From: DATFJT01 sp965230755
GTDB taxonomy: Bacteria; Bacteroidota; Bacteroidia; Chitinophagales; Saprospiraceae
DNA length: 64,000 bases
Assembly: GCA_965230755.1 (NCBI GenBank)
Contig: CBDDLT010000024.1
Location: 62,001-126,000, forward strand
Direction: 5' to 3'
Part shown: positions 43,382 to 52,837 of the stretch, piece by piece
Position numbering within the stretch: position 1 is the first letter of the stretch
Layout: the number at the start of each line of letters is the position of its first letter
Made by a program: the position numbers and the translations under genes
Notes under the pieces: model-generated
The model's input: the letters and a program-made list of their open reading frames with translations, nothing else
The model's database searches: none
What the model was told of the DNA's origin: nothing

Positions 43382-46309
43382 TCATCTTGTAATGACCATT
43401 TTTCGCTGTTCAATCATGTTTTTCGATTCATACAAATTAATAAGATAAACTCCTGACGCCAATTGTCCAATATCAATCAAAGTATTCTTTTCTAATTCAA
43501 GCCGTAAACGTAGATTTCCCATTAGATCATAAATTTCCAATAAGATTTCATCTGAGTTAAGCTGGGGTAATTCTAGTTTTAAATGGTCATTGGCAGGATT
43601 TGGGTAAATCTTTAAAGCTTCCTTATCACTAATCCCATAAGCTGATCTGTTCTCCATTTCAGGAACACTATACTCAAAATGTATTACTTCTCCGGTAAGT
43701 GCAAAATGCAAGCCTCTCGCATATGCAGCATATGGGTGTTGTTTGTGAGCAATTGCACTTAGAGTCAATAATTCATTAGAACTTGGATTATAATTTGGCC
43801 CAAGTTCCAGTCGTTGCAAATTCATTTGCTGGACCGTTACATAGTCTTGCATTTCAACATTACTAGGAGTCAAGTTGTTGATATAAGTGGAAGCAGAACT
43901 AAAATCATTTTCAGCAATAAAAGAGCTATACCATAAAATCTGATGATCCTGATTATTGGTTGGATTCATGAGATTTCTAGCAGAACTAAAATCATTGATG
44001 TCCATATTCCTTTCGATCATATAACCAGTTAATCTACCCAATAAAGACTCTAAATAACTTATGTCTGAGGCGTTAGCTGTAGCCCCATTAGTGATAAGAT
44101 TTGAAATATCATTTTCAATATCCTGTTTCAATATTCCTAAATCAGATAAGCTCAATCCGTCCCAAGTTTCATGCTCATGCTCTCCGCCACCTAAGTTCTG
44201 TTGTCCACAAGTCGAGAAACCTGTATTATCGTTTAGCGCTGAAACAAGATTATAACCATTTGTAGTAGATGATTCCACATCCCTGCAATCATTGGTTTCA
44301 TTATAATATATATAATAATCAAAAGGGGTACTGCCGTTAGAATAAAGATCATTATCATGTGATATACTAAAGCAATTTCCTGCCTCCAAAGATTTTTTTC
44401 CTTGATGACTTGAGACCTCTGCACCCAATAAATAAACATCCGCCACAGTAGTTTGAAAGCAATTTTCTTCAAACTTAAGTTCTGGATTACTCTGATAACT
44501 AAATAGACCAGTTAAATTACTTGAAAAATCATTCCTGAAAACAAGATTTCCTTGAGTGTTCCCAGTATTACTGCACAATATTCCAAAACTAGAATTAAGT
44601 ATGTCATTGTTCTCAGCCAGGAAAAAATTATGTCCTTCCAAGTCAATTGCTCTGCTCAAACAGTCGAAATTATTATCTATAAATTTATTATATGAATTAT
44701 CAGAACCATCACTTCGGATACCAACTGGGCCAAAAAAGTCATTGTCTTCTACTAATGACGAATTAAGGGCCATTGATCGCATAAATAAAACATCTATATC
44801 AGATGAATGAAATTCATTTTCCGTAATAATAAAGGACCCATCTATAGTATGAATACAATTGTTAGAAATGTTATTAAATTCATTGTTATGAACGTCAATG
44901 TTCTGACAATTCCAATTAGTAATTGCATTTACCGAAGTATTAATTGTACAGTCTACAATCGAACTAATATTGACTTTAGGAGCATGAGAAATGAAAGCAG
45001 CTACACTACCACAATTATTAAAACTGCTATTGTCAGCCAAAAGAATTCCATTGTCCTGATTTTTATGTTCCGGCCATGTTAAGCCCCAAGGATACATTGA
45101 AACTGCAGCGGTTGCATTTTCAATAACAGCACCATTAGTAATTTGCACGTCAAAATCTAAATTTCCTCCTCCATTTACTTTTACTCCTTGCCATTTTGCA
45201 CCACTATCACATGAAGTAATTCTTCCACCATCAACAAGAAGTTTTCCGCCTTGCTTGATTTTGATAGATGCGTCTGTAGCCATATATAGATCACAATAGA
45301 TTATTAAAGTACCTTCAACAATAATATCTTCACTAACAAAAGCATTTTGAGTCCATTCAATAATCTCACCATCTCCAATAGTAATATTGATATTTTCCTG
45401 TCTAACACACAAATCCTGTTCTAATATACTTCTTTGATCATTTTCTAAATAGTAGTGCATGATACCAAGTTGACACTCCGTAAATGTTTCCTGATTACTG
45501 GAATAATCCAAAGCATTATTTGTTATTCCATAGGTGTGATTAACATCACAGCATCTATCACTTGGGCTAAATGAATGAGGTAAACCAAGAGAATGCCCTA
45601 TCTCATGAAGGAATATTCCTCTATATTCTTCGGTATTATTTCGCAGTTGATAAGAGCCTCTCATATACACTACAGTTTGATCTATTCCAAAGTAAGCTCC
45701 ATGTCCTGCACCACCAAGAGCATAATTTGGATTGCCACATCCATCATCATTACAATCTGCATATTCACCTCCAGCTCTTTCTCCTCTATGACTTATTAAT
45801 ATAATATGCAAGTTATTTGAAATATCTGCACTTGATAAATTAGAATTATTTGTCACATATTTAGCTCTTAGTTCATTCCTCAAGGAGCTGCATTTTGTAT
45901 CTGTACACCAATCATCAGAATCCTGATAGAAAAAAGCATTGTTCAAAATAAACTCAATTTTACCATCCATAGTATGATCATAGGGGCAAGAACCAGCTGG
46001 ATTCTGTACAGGCAAATTCTTCATGCCATAATTAACTTCATCCAAAATATTCTGTAAATCAGGTATGTTATCAAAATTATTCATACCGTTGTCATCTTGA
46101 ATTACATGAAAAATAACTCTGACAATTTTAGAGGAAATAGGGTTTGATTCTAATGGCCCATTTTGTGAACTTAGTCTATCTCTTGAACAGTAAGAAGGAG
46201 TGGAAGAACTAGTAGTGTTTGTTGGGTCAACATCCATATCACATTCTTGCCCAAAAATACTCAAACTGACTAGAACTAATACAAATGATAATAAGAAAAA
46301 TTTCTTCAT
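43382..46309 (-). CDS. Type IX secreted M43-like metalloprotease with beta-helix
   Basis: 975 residues from the ATG at 46309, chosen because a signal peptide (KKFFLLSFVLVLVSLSIFG) follows; an ORF extension to 46489 adds only a poor N-terminus. Residues about 55-290 form a pappalysin-like (M43) protease domain with the extended zinc motif HEIGHSLGLPHSF (about 236-248). Next (about 300-640) comes a right-handed beta-helix with N-rich turns such as NNCIHTIDGSFIITENEF. A helical region precedes the C-terminal type IX sorting domain (IYPNPANDHLKLELP, MGNLRLRLELEKNT, GVYLINLY). It is predicted to be a surface or secreted protease with a binding beta-helix. It heads a three-gene cargo group. Confidence 0.88.
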   Translation of the reverse strand: MKKFFLLSFVLVLVSLSIFGQECDMDVDPTNTTSSSTPSYCSRDRLSSQNGPLESNPISSKIVRVIFHVIQDDNGMNNFDNIPDLQNILDEVNYGMKNLPVQNPAGSCPYDHTMDGKIEFILNNAFFYQDSDDWCTDTKCSSLRNELRAKYVTNNSNLSSADISNNLHIILISHRGERAGGEYADCNDDGCGNPNYALGGAGHGAYFGIDQTVVYMRGSYQLRNNTEEYRGIFLHEIGHSLGLPHSFSPSDRCCDVNHTYGITNNALDYSSNQETFTECQLGIMHYYLENDQRSILEQDLCVRQENINITIGDGEIIEWTQNAFVSEDIIVEGTLIIYCDLYMATDASIKIKQGGKLLVDGGRITSCDSGAKWQGVKVNGGGNLDFDVQITNGAVIENATAAVSMYPWGLTWPEHKNQDNGILLADNSSFNNCGSVAAFISHAPKVNISSIVDCTINTSVNAITNWNCQNIDVHNNEFNNISNNCIHTIDGSFIITENEFHSSDIDVLFMRSMALNSSLVEDNDFFGPVGIRSDGSDNSYNKFIDNNFDCLSRAIDLEGHNFFLAENNDILNSSFGILCSNTGNTQGNLVFRNDFSSNLTGLFSYQSNPELKFEENCFQTTVADVYLLGAEVSSHQGKKSLEAGNCFSISHDNDLYSNGSTPFDYYIYYNETNDCRDVESSTTNGYNLVSALNDNTGFSTCGQQNLGGGEHEHETWDGLSLSDLGILKQDIENDISNLITNGATANASDISYLESLLGRLTGYMIERNMDINDFSSARNLMNPTNNQDHQILWYSSFIAENDFSSASTYINNLTPSNVEMQDYVTVQQMNLQRLELGPNYNPSSNELLTLSAIAHKQHPYAAYARGLHFALTGEVIHFEYSVPEMENRSAYGISDKEALKIYPNPANDHLKLELPQLNSDEILLEIYDLMGNLRLRLELEKNTLIDIGQLASGVYLINLYESKNMIEQRKMVITR

Positions 46310-46646
46310 CGAAAATAGTTTTAAAAAATTAATAAATAGTTTTAAAACCTTAGAGAAAAGGCGGTTCAGGAATATGAAATTTTTAGGATTTACTGCGAGC
46401 CTCTTAGCTATGGTCAACATAATGACCTTTGAAGATAATAATATAGTAAATAAAACTGATAACGCCAAATTTACGAAAATGAAAATCAATCTTCTTTGAG
46501 ATAGAATATATTTAAAGCTATAATAGAACTATGATTGAAATAGTCGAATTGTAATGACTACAATTTGAAATCCGGGAATTAAAAGAATCAAAATGTCAAA
46601 TCAAAACGAATGAAATGGCCACATAAAGCAATTAAATATTGATCAA
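46310..46646. other. Gene gap with short direct repeat and hairpin
   Basis: This 337-base AT-rich gap lies upstream of the protease gene and downstream of the dehydrogenase gene. The sequence AATAGTTTTAAAA occurs twice, about 20 bases apart, within 46313-46346. A small hairpin, AATTGTA (46547-46553) with TACAATT (46559-46565), may mark the end of the dehydrogenase transcript. No gene is seen. Confidence 0.4.
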
Positions 46647-49244
46647 TCAAAGAATAGATATTTTCTGCTGTGCTTTTTTATCACCTTGATGGATGACAAC
46701 CACATAGACTCCCGGAGGAACATTCGAAACATCTACGGTATGTCGAGCCGACAATGATGATTCCTCAAGTAATAATCTTCCAATGATATCATAAAGTTGG
46801 ATTTCATAAGCGGGTAGCCAATTATCTCCGACTTCAATGTTGAGATACTCATCAGCAGGTCCCGGGGACACGAAAAATTCGTTATCTACAGGAGTGAGAT
46901 CTTGAAATTCTCCTATCCATTTTGCCAGTGAATCCACATAGTGCTGGTCGACTAGATTGCTGGCCAGCGGCGGCATTCTATTCTCTCCCAGGCTTTGATC
47001 TCGTACCCAAATTTCAGAGTGTTCGTAATCTTGTGGCACGACGTTGAGAAAATTCTTTGAAGCCCTACTTTGCGTGGGATATTCTATCAGATTCTGATCG
47101 TAGAGATCAATTTCATATCGGAGATCCATGTCCGAATCTTTGGCGATGCCTCCCTTTCTATGACAGGTAGCACAGTTGGCATCAAAATAAGAGCGAATTC
47201 GCTCTTCCAATGATGCGCTATCGTCGAACAAGGAATAACTTTTGGGATGATCTTCCGGACTGGAAATATTTCGATCAAGAATGCCCAATTCGTTGAAATA
47301 ACGCAATTGATTAACAGAGATATTCATGTCGGGATGCTCAATTTCTTTGTTCAACTGATGTGTCTTGAGCCCCAAAACAAAGCCAGCCGCCGCATTATGA
47401 CAGGTCATGCAATCACTTCTACTGGGGTAATCCCATACTTGACTGAAGGCGAACTCTCCGTCATCCGTAATTTCATATTCTTGAGAAGACTTACTCAACT
47501 GCAAATACGCTTCCTCTCCATTTTCATCCCATTTGTAGGTCAATCCGTAAGGAATACTGTCTTCAGCAATCACTAAGAACCTTGTTTCCAAAGGTACGAC
47601 TTCGTCAGGATTTGACAGAGAAGTGGGAAGATCGAAATGCTTGAGGAAAACGGTACCAACGGGAAATTCCCAGCTATCGTTTTCATTATACTTGGCCCTT
47701 TCGCTGGCTGAATCAAAGCTTCCATCATTGGGCATGGCCACATATCTTCTTTTTAATGCTCTGTCCGACCATAGCGGAGCGTTCACTTCGTATGGAATAA
47801 AAGCGTCTACTACTTCTCTGGATTGCATATCCTTAAAGACCCCCAATTCAGATAATTTCGAAGGAGGATCCGGAACCACTTCCTTGTTTCTCAAAGCCAG
47901 AATTCTACCCGGCTCCCAAAAATCTCTACTTAGAATGGTGAGTAAGACTGTACCGTCTTTAGTAATATGGACTCCTACTATACCATATTCCTCAGGGAGT
48001 TCGATATCGAATTGCTCAATCCCATCTATTAGAATTTCAACTTCTGCGGTTTCCCGATCCATCGCCATTATTTTTGACGAGGTATAGTCCGCAAACAATA
48101 ACTTTTCATCCAGATTGGGAAACTTAAGTCCTCTATACACTCCACCTAGGATCACCGATGTGCCAATATCACGAGTGTAGGCATGTACCGGTTCTTTTTC
48201 ATTTCCTATCAATGGATCAGGCTTGGAATAACCATCGTGATCGAAAAAGCCTTCCTTGTAGGGCCACTGAAAATTATCTTCCATTTCCACCTGATCAATT
48301 TCCTCTGCCAAATCAGATCCGACGTCACCTGTCCAAATTTCTTCCTCCAGAGGATCGTAGTAGGCGGTATAAGGACTTCGCAGTCCGATGGCGTAGAATT
48401 CTTCCAAAAACTCTCCAGACGGACTCAACCAGGGGTTGTCATTGGGAATCATATAGCCCTGGGTAAAGGTCGGTTCCCAATCTACAGGTATGGTGTCCGC
48501 TGGAGTAGGTTGTCGAACGATTGGATGACTTCGGCTGGGATCATTGTCTACGTCAATTCGAAGAACACCACTGAAAAGACCTCCATCAAACCTTTGTACA
48601 GAGTTGAGCACATCCACTTCATCCCTCAGTCCTTCGTCTCCAACAAAGAGGTATAAAAATCCATCGTTTCCAAAAAACAAGCCTCCTCCACTGTGCCAAT
48701 TGTTCCTATCGTACTGCTGAATGAGGACTTCTTCAGAATCTTTATCGATCAGTTGATCTGTTGAGGACCATTTGAATTTGGATAATCGATTATATCCTTC
48801 CCTGTCCCATTCGTTAGGATTGAAAGGATGATAGCGGTAAAATAAGTATACGTATTGGTATTCTTCTCCTTCTAAGAATTTGGGATGGATGGCTATGCCA
48901 TAAATACCGGCATCTCCCAGTTTCATACATCGGTCCTTGATATCCAGAGCGAGTTCTTGCTCCAAACTCTCCAAGTTCATCTTCCACACCTCACCTATCT
49001 TGCTAATGACCAACACAGTATTGTCATCGCCGGGAACTTCTACCATTTTTAAAGGAGATGGAATTTGTGTTTCGGGAGCGTAATCATATACTTCCCATGC
49101 ACCTAATGCACCGGGCGTTGTTCTAGGAAAAATATCGTCGAAGAAAGGATCAATAGGACTTGCCGGTGGCACTACGATCAATGCGAAGCCAAATAAGAGG
49201 GAGGCGAATAAAATAATACCTGCAACTACGTACTTACTCTTCAT
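46647..49244 (-). CDS. PQQ sugar dehydrogenase / diheme cytochrome c fusion, type IX secreted
   Basis: 865 residues. One N-terminal hydrophobic signal helix (AGIILFASLLFGFALIVV). Residues about 45-440 are a glucose/sorbosone dehydrogenase-type beta-propeller (VLVISKIGEVWKMN, GIYGIAIHPKF, NNWHSGGGLFFGNDGFLYLF, DVGSDLAEEID). Residues about 460-780 match the SO2930-type diheme cytochrome region, with two haem-binding sites, CMTCHN (about 610) and CATCHR (about 689). The last about 75 residues are a type IX sorting domain (FFVSPGPADEYLNIEV, GVYVVVIHQGDKK). It would oxidise a sugar or alcohol and pass electrons to its own haems outside the inner membrane. Carrying haems together with a type IX signal is notable. 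Confidence 0.9.
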   Translation of the reverse strand: MKSKYVVAGIILFASLLFGFALIVVPPASPIDPFFDDIFPRTTPGALGAWEVYDYAPETQIPSPLKMVEVPGDDNTVLVISKIGEVWKMNLESLEQELALDIKDRCMKLGDAGIYGIAIHPKFLEGEEYQYVYLFYRYHPFNPNEWDREGYNRLSKFKWSSTDQLIDKDSEEVLIQQYDRNNWHSGGGLFFGNDGFLYLFVGDEGLRDEVDVLNSVQRFDGGLFSGVLRIDVDNDPSRSHPIVRQPTPADTIPVDWEPTFTQGYMIPNDNPWLSPSGEFLEEFYAIGLRSPYTAYYDPLEEEIWTGDVGSDLAEEIDQVEMEDNFQWPYKEGFFDHDGYSKPDPLIGNEKEPVHAYTRDIGTSVILGGVYRGLKFPNLDEKLLFADYTSSKIMAMDRETAEVEILIDGIEQFDIELPEEYGIVGVHITKDGTVLLTILSRDFWEPGRILALRNKEVVPDPPSKLSELGVFKDMQSREVVDAFIPYEVNAPLWSDRALKRRYVAMPNDGSFDSASERAKYNENDSWEFPVGTVFLKHFDLPTSLSNPDEVVPLETRFLVIAEDSIPYGLTYKWDENGEEAYLQLSKSSQEYEITDDGEFAFSQVWDYPSRSDCMTCHNAAAGFVLGLKTHQLNKEIEHPDMNISVNQLRYFNELGILDRNISSPEDHPKSYSLFDDSASLEERIRSYFDANCATCHRKGGIAKDSDMDLRYEIDLYDQNLIEYPTQSRASKNFLNVVPQDYEHSEIWVRDQSLGENRMPPLASNLVDQHYVDSLAKWIGEFQDLTPVDNEFFVSPGPADEYLNIEVGDNWLPAYEIQLYDIIGRLLLEESSLSARHTVDVSNVPPGVYVVVIHQGDKKAQQKISIL

Positions 49245-49406
49245 ATCAATTCTTTCCTATATGTATTATCCTTAACATTGATTAATTCGCAGTATGAAGT
49301 TATAAATCATTGAAGATTCATGCTGTGAAACTACGGATTTTAACATTATACGAGATAGAATTGTTTCTGGTGGTCCGGGGCCGATCTTAGTCCAATACTT
49401 AGACGC

Positions 49407-50786
49407 TTAATCTTTAAATAAAGTGCAGGGTGTGTATTCTTCTTCCATGTCAAACGGAAAATACTCCGAATCCAATTGATCAAAAGGAATGCGTTCGATT
49501 TGAGTGGAGAAAAGCTCATTATGACTGTTATGTTCGGAGTCCAGAATAACTTTAGATGCTCTTTTAATTGATGAGTTTGAAATCAACAGAGATTCATAAG
49601 GAAGACTCCAGGCCAGTACCCTTTCCTTTTCGAGATCTCCCTCCGTCGATACGATCAGTTTATGACTTGATGGATACTGTTCAAAGGTCCGCAATACTTG
49701 TTCTACTCTTTCTTTATATTCGAACCCAGTAGAATAAATAAGTAATAAGCGCAGAAAAATTACACCTAGAATGATGATCATGTATCCTTTGAAATTCCAA
49801 TTTTTGATATTTGGAAGTAACTCAAAAGCAAGAGGGAAAGCCAACATAATGGCCGCAATTTGATAATAGTTTTCCATTTGAAAGGATGGCAATGCCCATC
49901 TGAATAGACTGTGCACCAAAAACAAATAGGAAGCCAATGACCCAAGAATAAAAAGCAGTCTTTGGATTTTTCTTTCGCGTAAATAAAAAAGAATGATTCC
50001 AATAAGGATAAATGGATACGGAAGGTAATTCTTGATCCACTCAGATCTGAATTGTTTAGAGCTTTTAAAGGACACCCAATCCCAGGTTTCGTGAAAAACA
50101 CCGGTGATCGACAGGTAAATGTCCCGGTCATATTCCATCATAGGAGTGAGGAGGTATTTGATAAGAACAATGATAATACCCAGGAGTGAGTAAAACAGTA
50201 AAATATTAGGTTTTATCTGCTTTATGCTCCATAAATACAATAGTCCAAAGCCAATTATTGCCGGTGCCAACGGGTGTAGAAATAAACTTACTCCAGTCGC
50301 AATCACAATAGCGGTATAAAACCATATTGGTTTGAATTCATTGGCTTTTAATAATACTCCCAAAGCGAGTAAAGACCAATAACATGCTTGAAAAAGTTCG
50401 GAGTGAGCCCAATAGAATGAATGACTGTAAAAGATCAGGGGAAAGATGAGGCTTACAAAGAAAATACGATGGGCTTTGATTCGATATAATATCAAACTCA
50501 AAATCATGGGTAGGACGATCGAGCTCGCTGAATAACTCAGTCCAATCCACTTTAAAGAGGCACCCAGGAAAACCAAGAGTAAGGCAGGAAATTGAATAAA
50601 GATGGCGCCGAAACGCGTTCCCTGAATAGAAAAAGTTCTATCCTGAACAATATGAAAAACCTGGTAGGCTGCGTCGAAAGAAAATGCTCTTTCCGTAAAA
50701 TAGATTATACCCAAAACCAGGAGTCCCATGAAAAGGAAAAACCAGAAAATAAGAAGCTCTTTGTTTCCAGTTTTGTGTTGTAGCAC
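49407..50786 (-). CDS. Polytopic membrane protein, possibly GT-C-like
   Basis: 459 residues with about 10-11 membrane helices and a soluble C-terminal part (about 385-459). The order of short helices, the first periplasmic loop with FDAAYQVFHIVQDRTFSIQGTRFGAIFIQFP, and the overall size resemble lipid-linked-sugar-dependent (GT-C) mannosyltransferase-like proteins, but no diagnostic motif is clear and I do not assign a function. The two nearby glycosyltransferases (53.6-55.5 kb) are on the other strand, so context gives weak support. It ends in a charged, hydrophilic tail. Confidence 0.75.
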   Translation of the reverse strand: MLQHKTGNKELLIFWFFLFMGLLVLGIIYFTERAFSFDAAYQVFHIVQDRTFSIQGTRFGAIFIQFPALLLVFLGASLKWIGLSYSASSIVLPMILSLILYRIKAHRIFFVSLIFPLIFYSHSFYWAHSELFQACYWSLLALGVLLKANEFKPIWFYTAIVIATGVSLFLHPLAPAIIGFGLLYLWSIKQIKPNILLFYSLLGIIIVLIKYLLTPMMEYDRDIYLSITGVFHETWDWVSFKSSKQFRSEWIKNYLPYPFILIGIILFYLRERKIQRLLFILGSLASYLFLVHSLFRWALPSFQMENYYQIAAIMLAFPLAFELLPNIKNWNFKGYMIIILGVIFLRLLLIYSTGFEYKERVEQVLRTFEQYPSSHKLIVSTEGDLEKERVLAWSLPYESLLISNSSIKRASKVILDSEHNSHNELFSTQIERIPFDQLDSEYFPFDMEEEYTPCTLFKD

Positions 50787-50807
50787 TTATTTAGCTTGAA
50801 GGATGAT

Positions 50808-51974
50808 TTAACTTTCGATTCTTCTTTGTAATTGATCGATGCCCTGAGTAGGCAGACCTTTTTTATCCGCCAAATCTCTTGCCATTTCGATATACTTCAT
50901 CGCGTTCTTATTATCCTTGCGATAATAGTAGATCTCAGCCAAAGCCTGATAGTACTGAATGTTTTCATCTTTCTTGCTGAGCTTCTTAAGATGCTTCTCT
51001 GCGAAGAGCAGAAAATCTTCATCTCTATCAAAAATTTGAACACATTCTATGCACAAGTCAAATACCTTCTCATTTTCTTTATTGAAGTAAAAATCGATAA
51101 ACTCTTCAGCGGCTTCTTTGTAAAGTCCCTTATCTCTTACTGCTTTATAATATTCCAGATTTTGAACAATAGAGAATTCTTTATAGTGGTCGGGAGCGTA
51201 TTTTTTAACCGCAGCCATGCTCTCATCTTTAATGGTCTCTACTTGAAACTCAATGGCCCGTTGAACAGTATTTTTAGCAGCGTTGACAATTTGGTTTTCG
51301 ATTTGCTCAGAATTATAGAGCTTTTCAATCTTGGGCATATTGGCCGTTAATTCTTCGAATAATTTCGAATCGACATACTGAACAGATTCAAATAGGATTT
51401 TATAATCCGTATCTCCTTCCATTGCTTCTTTTGACCGGAAGTATTCATTGGCCACGACTTGAGAATTCTTATTGGATTTATTGAGGCTTGTGACGTACTC
51501 GAGGATAAAATCCGGATCCCTGTCTCCCTTTTCGTAGCGTTCAACATGATCAGCACTGTAGTCAATATTGTCCAGCACAAATTGGCCCAGGTCTATCAAC
51601 TGCTGGGATTTTTTCGCCCCAACCCGTTTTGCCAGCAACTCCTCGTTGTGATCTATGAAGAATAAAGTGGGAAAAGAGGATACTGGAAACTTCTGTCTGA
51701 ATCGAATTCCCTTGCCCTTTTCCATGTCCAACTTCAGCGAAATGAAATGTTCATTCATGAATTTGCCCACCTTAGGATCCACAAAGGTGGTTTTGGCCAT
51801 TCTTTTACATGGACCACACCAAGTAGCATAGGCATCGACAAAAATTGGTTTGCCTTCGGCTTTAGATAATTCCAGGGCTTCTTCCCAGGTTCCTTCGAAG
51901 AAATCTATTCCCTGAGCTAGCACGGCCGTTATAGAACTAAAAAAGAAAAATATATATAACAAAAACTTCATCAT
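50808..51974 (-). CDS. Secreted thioredoxin-fold protein with helical C-terminal domain
   Basis: 388 residues. A signal peptide (KFLLYIFFFFSSITAVLAQG) precedes a thioredoxin domain (about 25-145) with the redox motif WCGPCKRM (cysteines about 53 and 56) and the cis-proline segment SSFPTLFFID. The last about 240 residues are all-helical with TPR-like pairs (DENIQYYQALAEIYYYRKDNKN). Periplasmic thioredoxins of this kind act in disulphide reduction, cytochrome maturation or peroxide defence; the partner is unknown. It is divergent from the gene at 52298, with the 173-bp near-palindrome in between. Confidence 0.88.
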   Translation of the reverse strand: MMKFLLYIFFFFSSITAVLAQGIDFFEGTWEEALELSKAEGKPIFVDAYATWCGPCKRMAKTTFVDPKVGKFMNEHFISLKLDMEKGKGIRFRQKFPVSSFPTLFFIDHNEELLAKRVGAKKSQQLIDLGQFVLDNIDYSADHVERYEKGDRDPDFILEYVTSLNKSNKNSQVVANEYFRSKEAMEGDTDYKILFESVQYVDSKLFEELTANMPKIEKLYNSEQIENQIVNAAKNTVQRAIEFQVETIKDESMAAVKKYAPDHYKEFSIVQNLEYYKAVRDKGLYKEAAEEFIDFYFNKENEKVFDLCIECVQIFDRDEDFLLFAEKHLKKLSKKDENIQYYQALAEIYYYRKDNKNAMKYIEMARDLADKKGLPTQGIDQLQRRIES

Positions 51975-52017
51975 CTCGAATTATTTCAATGTTGGAAACT
52001 ACAAATTTTGTTCCCTA

Positions 52018-52191
52018 ATATTGAAGTGATTTAAAAACTATCTTGATGTCTGCGAACAAAGCATTGATTGCCATCGACTTTAGCTTTTTTTCGTCTCGTC
52101 CCTAAGGGGACGAAACTCAAAAAGAGCTTCGTTCTGACAGTCAAGCCTTTATTCTCGAAGATCAACATAGTTTTTAAATTACTTCAGTATG
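52018..52191. repeat. 173-bp near-palindromic intergenic element
   Basis: The left half (52018-52102) and the reverse complement of the right half (52107-52191) align without net gaps. Well-matched blocks include TGAAGT, ATTTAAAAACTAT and TTGAT near the outer ends and the perfect core TCGTCCC (52096-52102) against GGGACGA (52107-52113) around TAAG. It could be a MITE-like remnant, or a structured RNA or folded DNA element, in the divergent gap between the thioredoxin gene and the gene at 52298. No reading frame is in it. Confidence 0.75.
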
Positions 52192-52275
52192 AATAAAAAC
52201 ACTTAATATAGAACTATTGTTGCTTTAGGGTCTTCTATTTTTGAATTGTCGGAAGGCTTAGGTGTAACGATTGAT

Positions 52276-52283
52276 TATCTTTG
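52276..52283 (+). promoter_or_regulatory. Candidate -7 box (TATCTTTG) for the gene at 52298
   Basis: TATCTTTG fits TAnnTTTG and lies 14 bases before the ATG at 52298, which would leave a very short leader. No -33 box is seen at the normal spacing, so this is tentative. Confidence 0.3.
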
Positions 52284-52297
52284 ACAAAAATATTGAC

Positions 52298-52837
52298 ATG
52301 AGGTCATTCCTTTTAACTCTCACCATATTCTTATTTTCAATGGGGTTTTTGACAGCCCAGGATTCTATTCCCATAGCTGATCAGCTCAAGCCATGGCTAG
52401 GTACATGGGAGGGCCCGTTTAAGATATATTCGAATAAGGGGCAGGTGGACAGCCTATCCATGAGTATATTGATCGAAAGCAATGAAGAAGGGGATACCTT
52501 GGTTTGGAGGACAACTTTTACTCAGGCAGAACGAGTAATCGAAAAGCCTTACTTCTTGTATGCGGGAGACGAAGAGAATGTATTTATCCTTGACGAGGAT
52601 AACTCTATTCAAATTCCTCAGTATTTATTGGGAAGCGAAATGATCAGCTATTACTCCGTTATGAAGAGCAATTACATGGTAATCTATAGATTATTGGATG
52701 ATGAAAATATGATCTTTAGCATCGTTGTTTTACCTGAGGGTGATCCTATCGTAACTGGAGGCGAAAACGAAATACCCCTTGTAGAAAACCATAAAGTGAC
52801 AATGACGCAAACTGCAGAACTTAAAAAGATAAAATGA
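52298..52837 (+). CDS. Secreted protein, lipocalin-like size, unknown function
   Basis: 179 residues from the ATG at 52298, chosen because the signal peptide (LLTLTIFLFSMGFLTAQD) begins there; the upstream TTG would add 9 poor residues. The mature part starts QLKPWLGTWEGPFKIYS and is beta-rich throughout, a form seen in small lipocalin-like or DUF1579-like secreted proteins (the LGTWEG opening is typical). No catalytic motif is visible. Its stop overlaps the cysQ start by 4 bases (ATGA), so the pair is coupled, although no functional link is evident. Confidence 0.72.
   Translation: MRSFLLTLTIFLFSMGFLTAQDSIPIADQLKPWLGTWEGPFKIYSNKGQVDSLSMSILIESNEEGDTLVWRTTFTQAERVIEKPYFLYAGDEENVFILDEDNSIQIPQYLLGSEMISYYSVMKSNYMVIYRLLDDENMIFSIVVLPEGDPIVTGGENEIPLVENHKVTMTQTAELKKIK

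Noticed and set aside
46310..46489. Longer N-terminus of the M43-like protease
   Set aside because: The clear signal peptide starts at the ATG at 46309, and the extra 60 residues are AT-rich and not signal-like.
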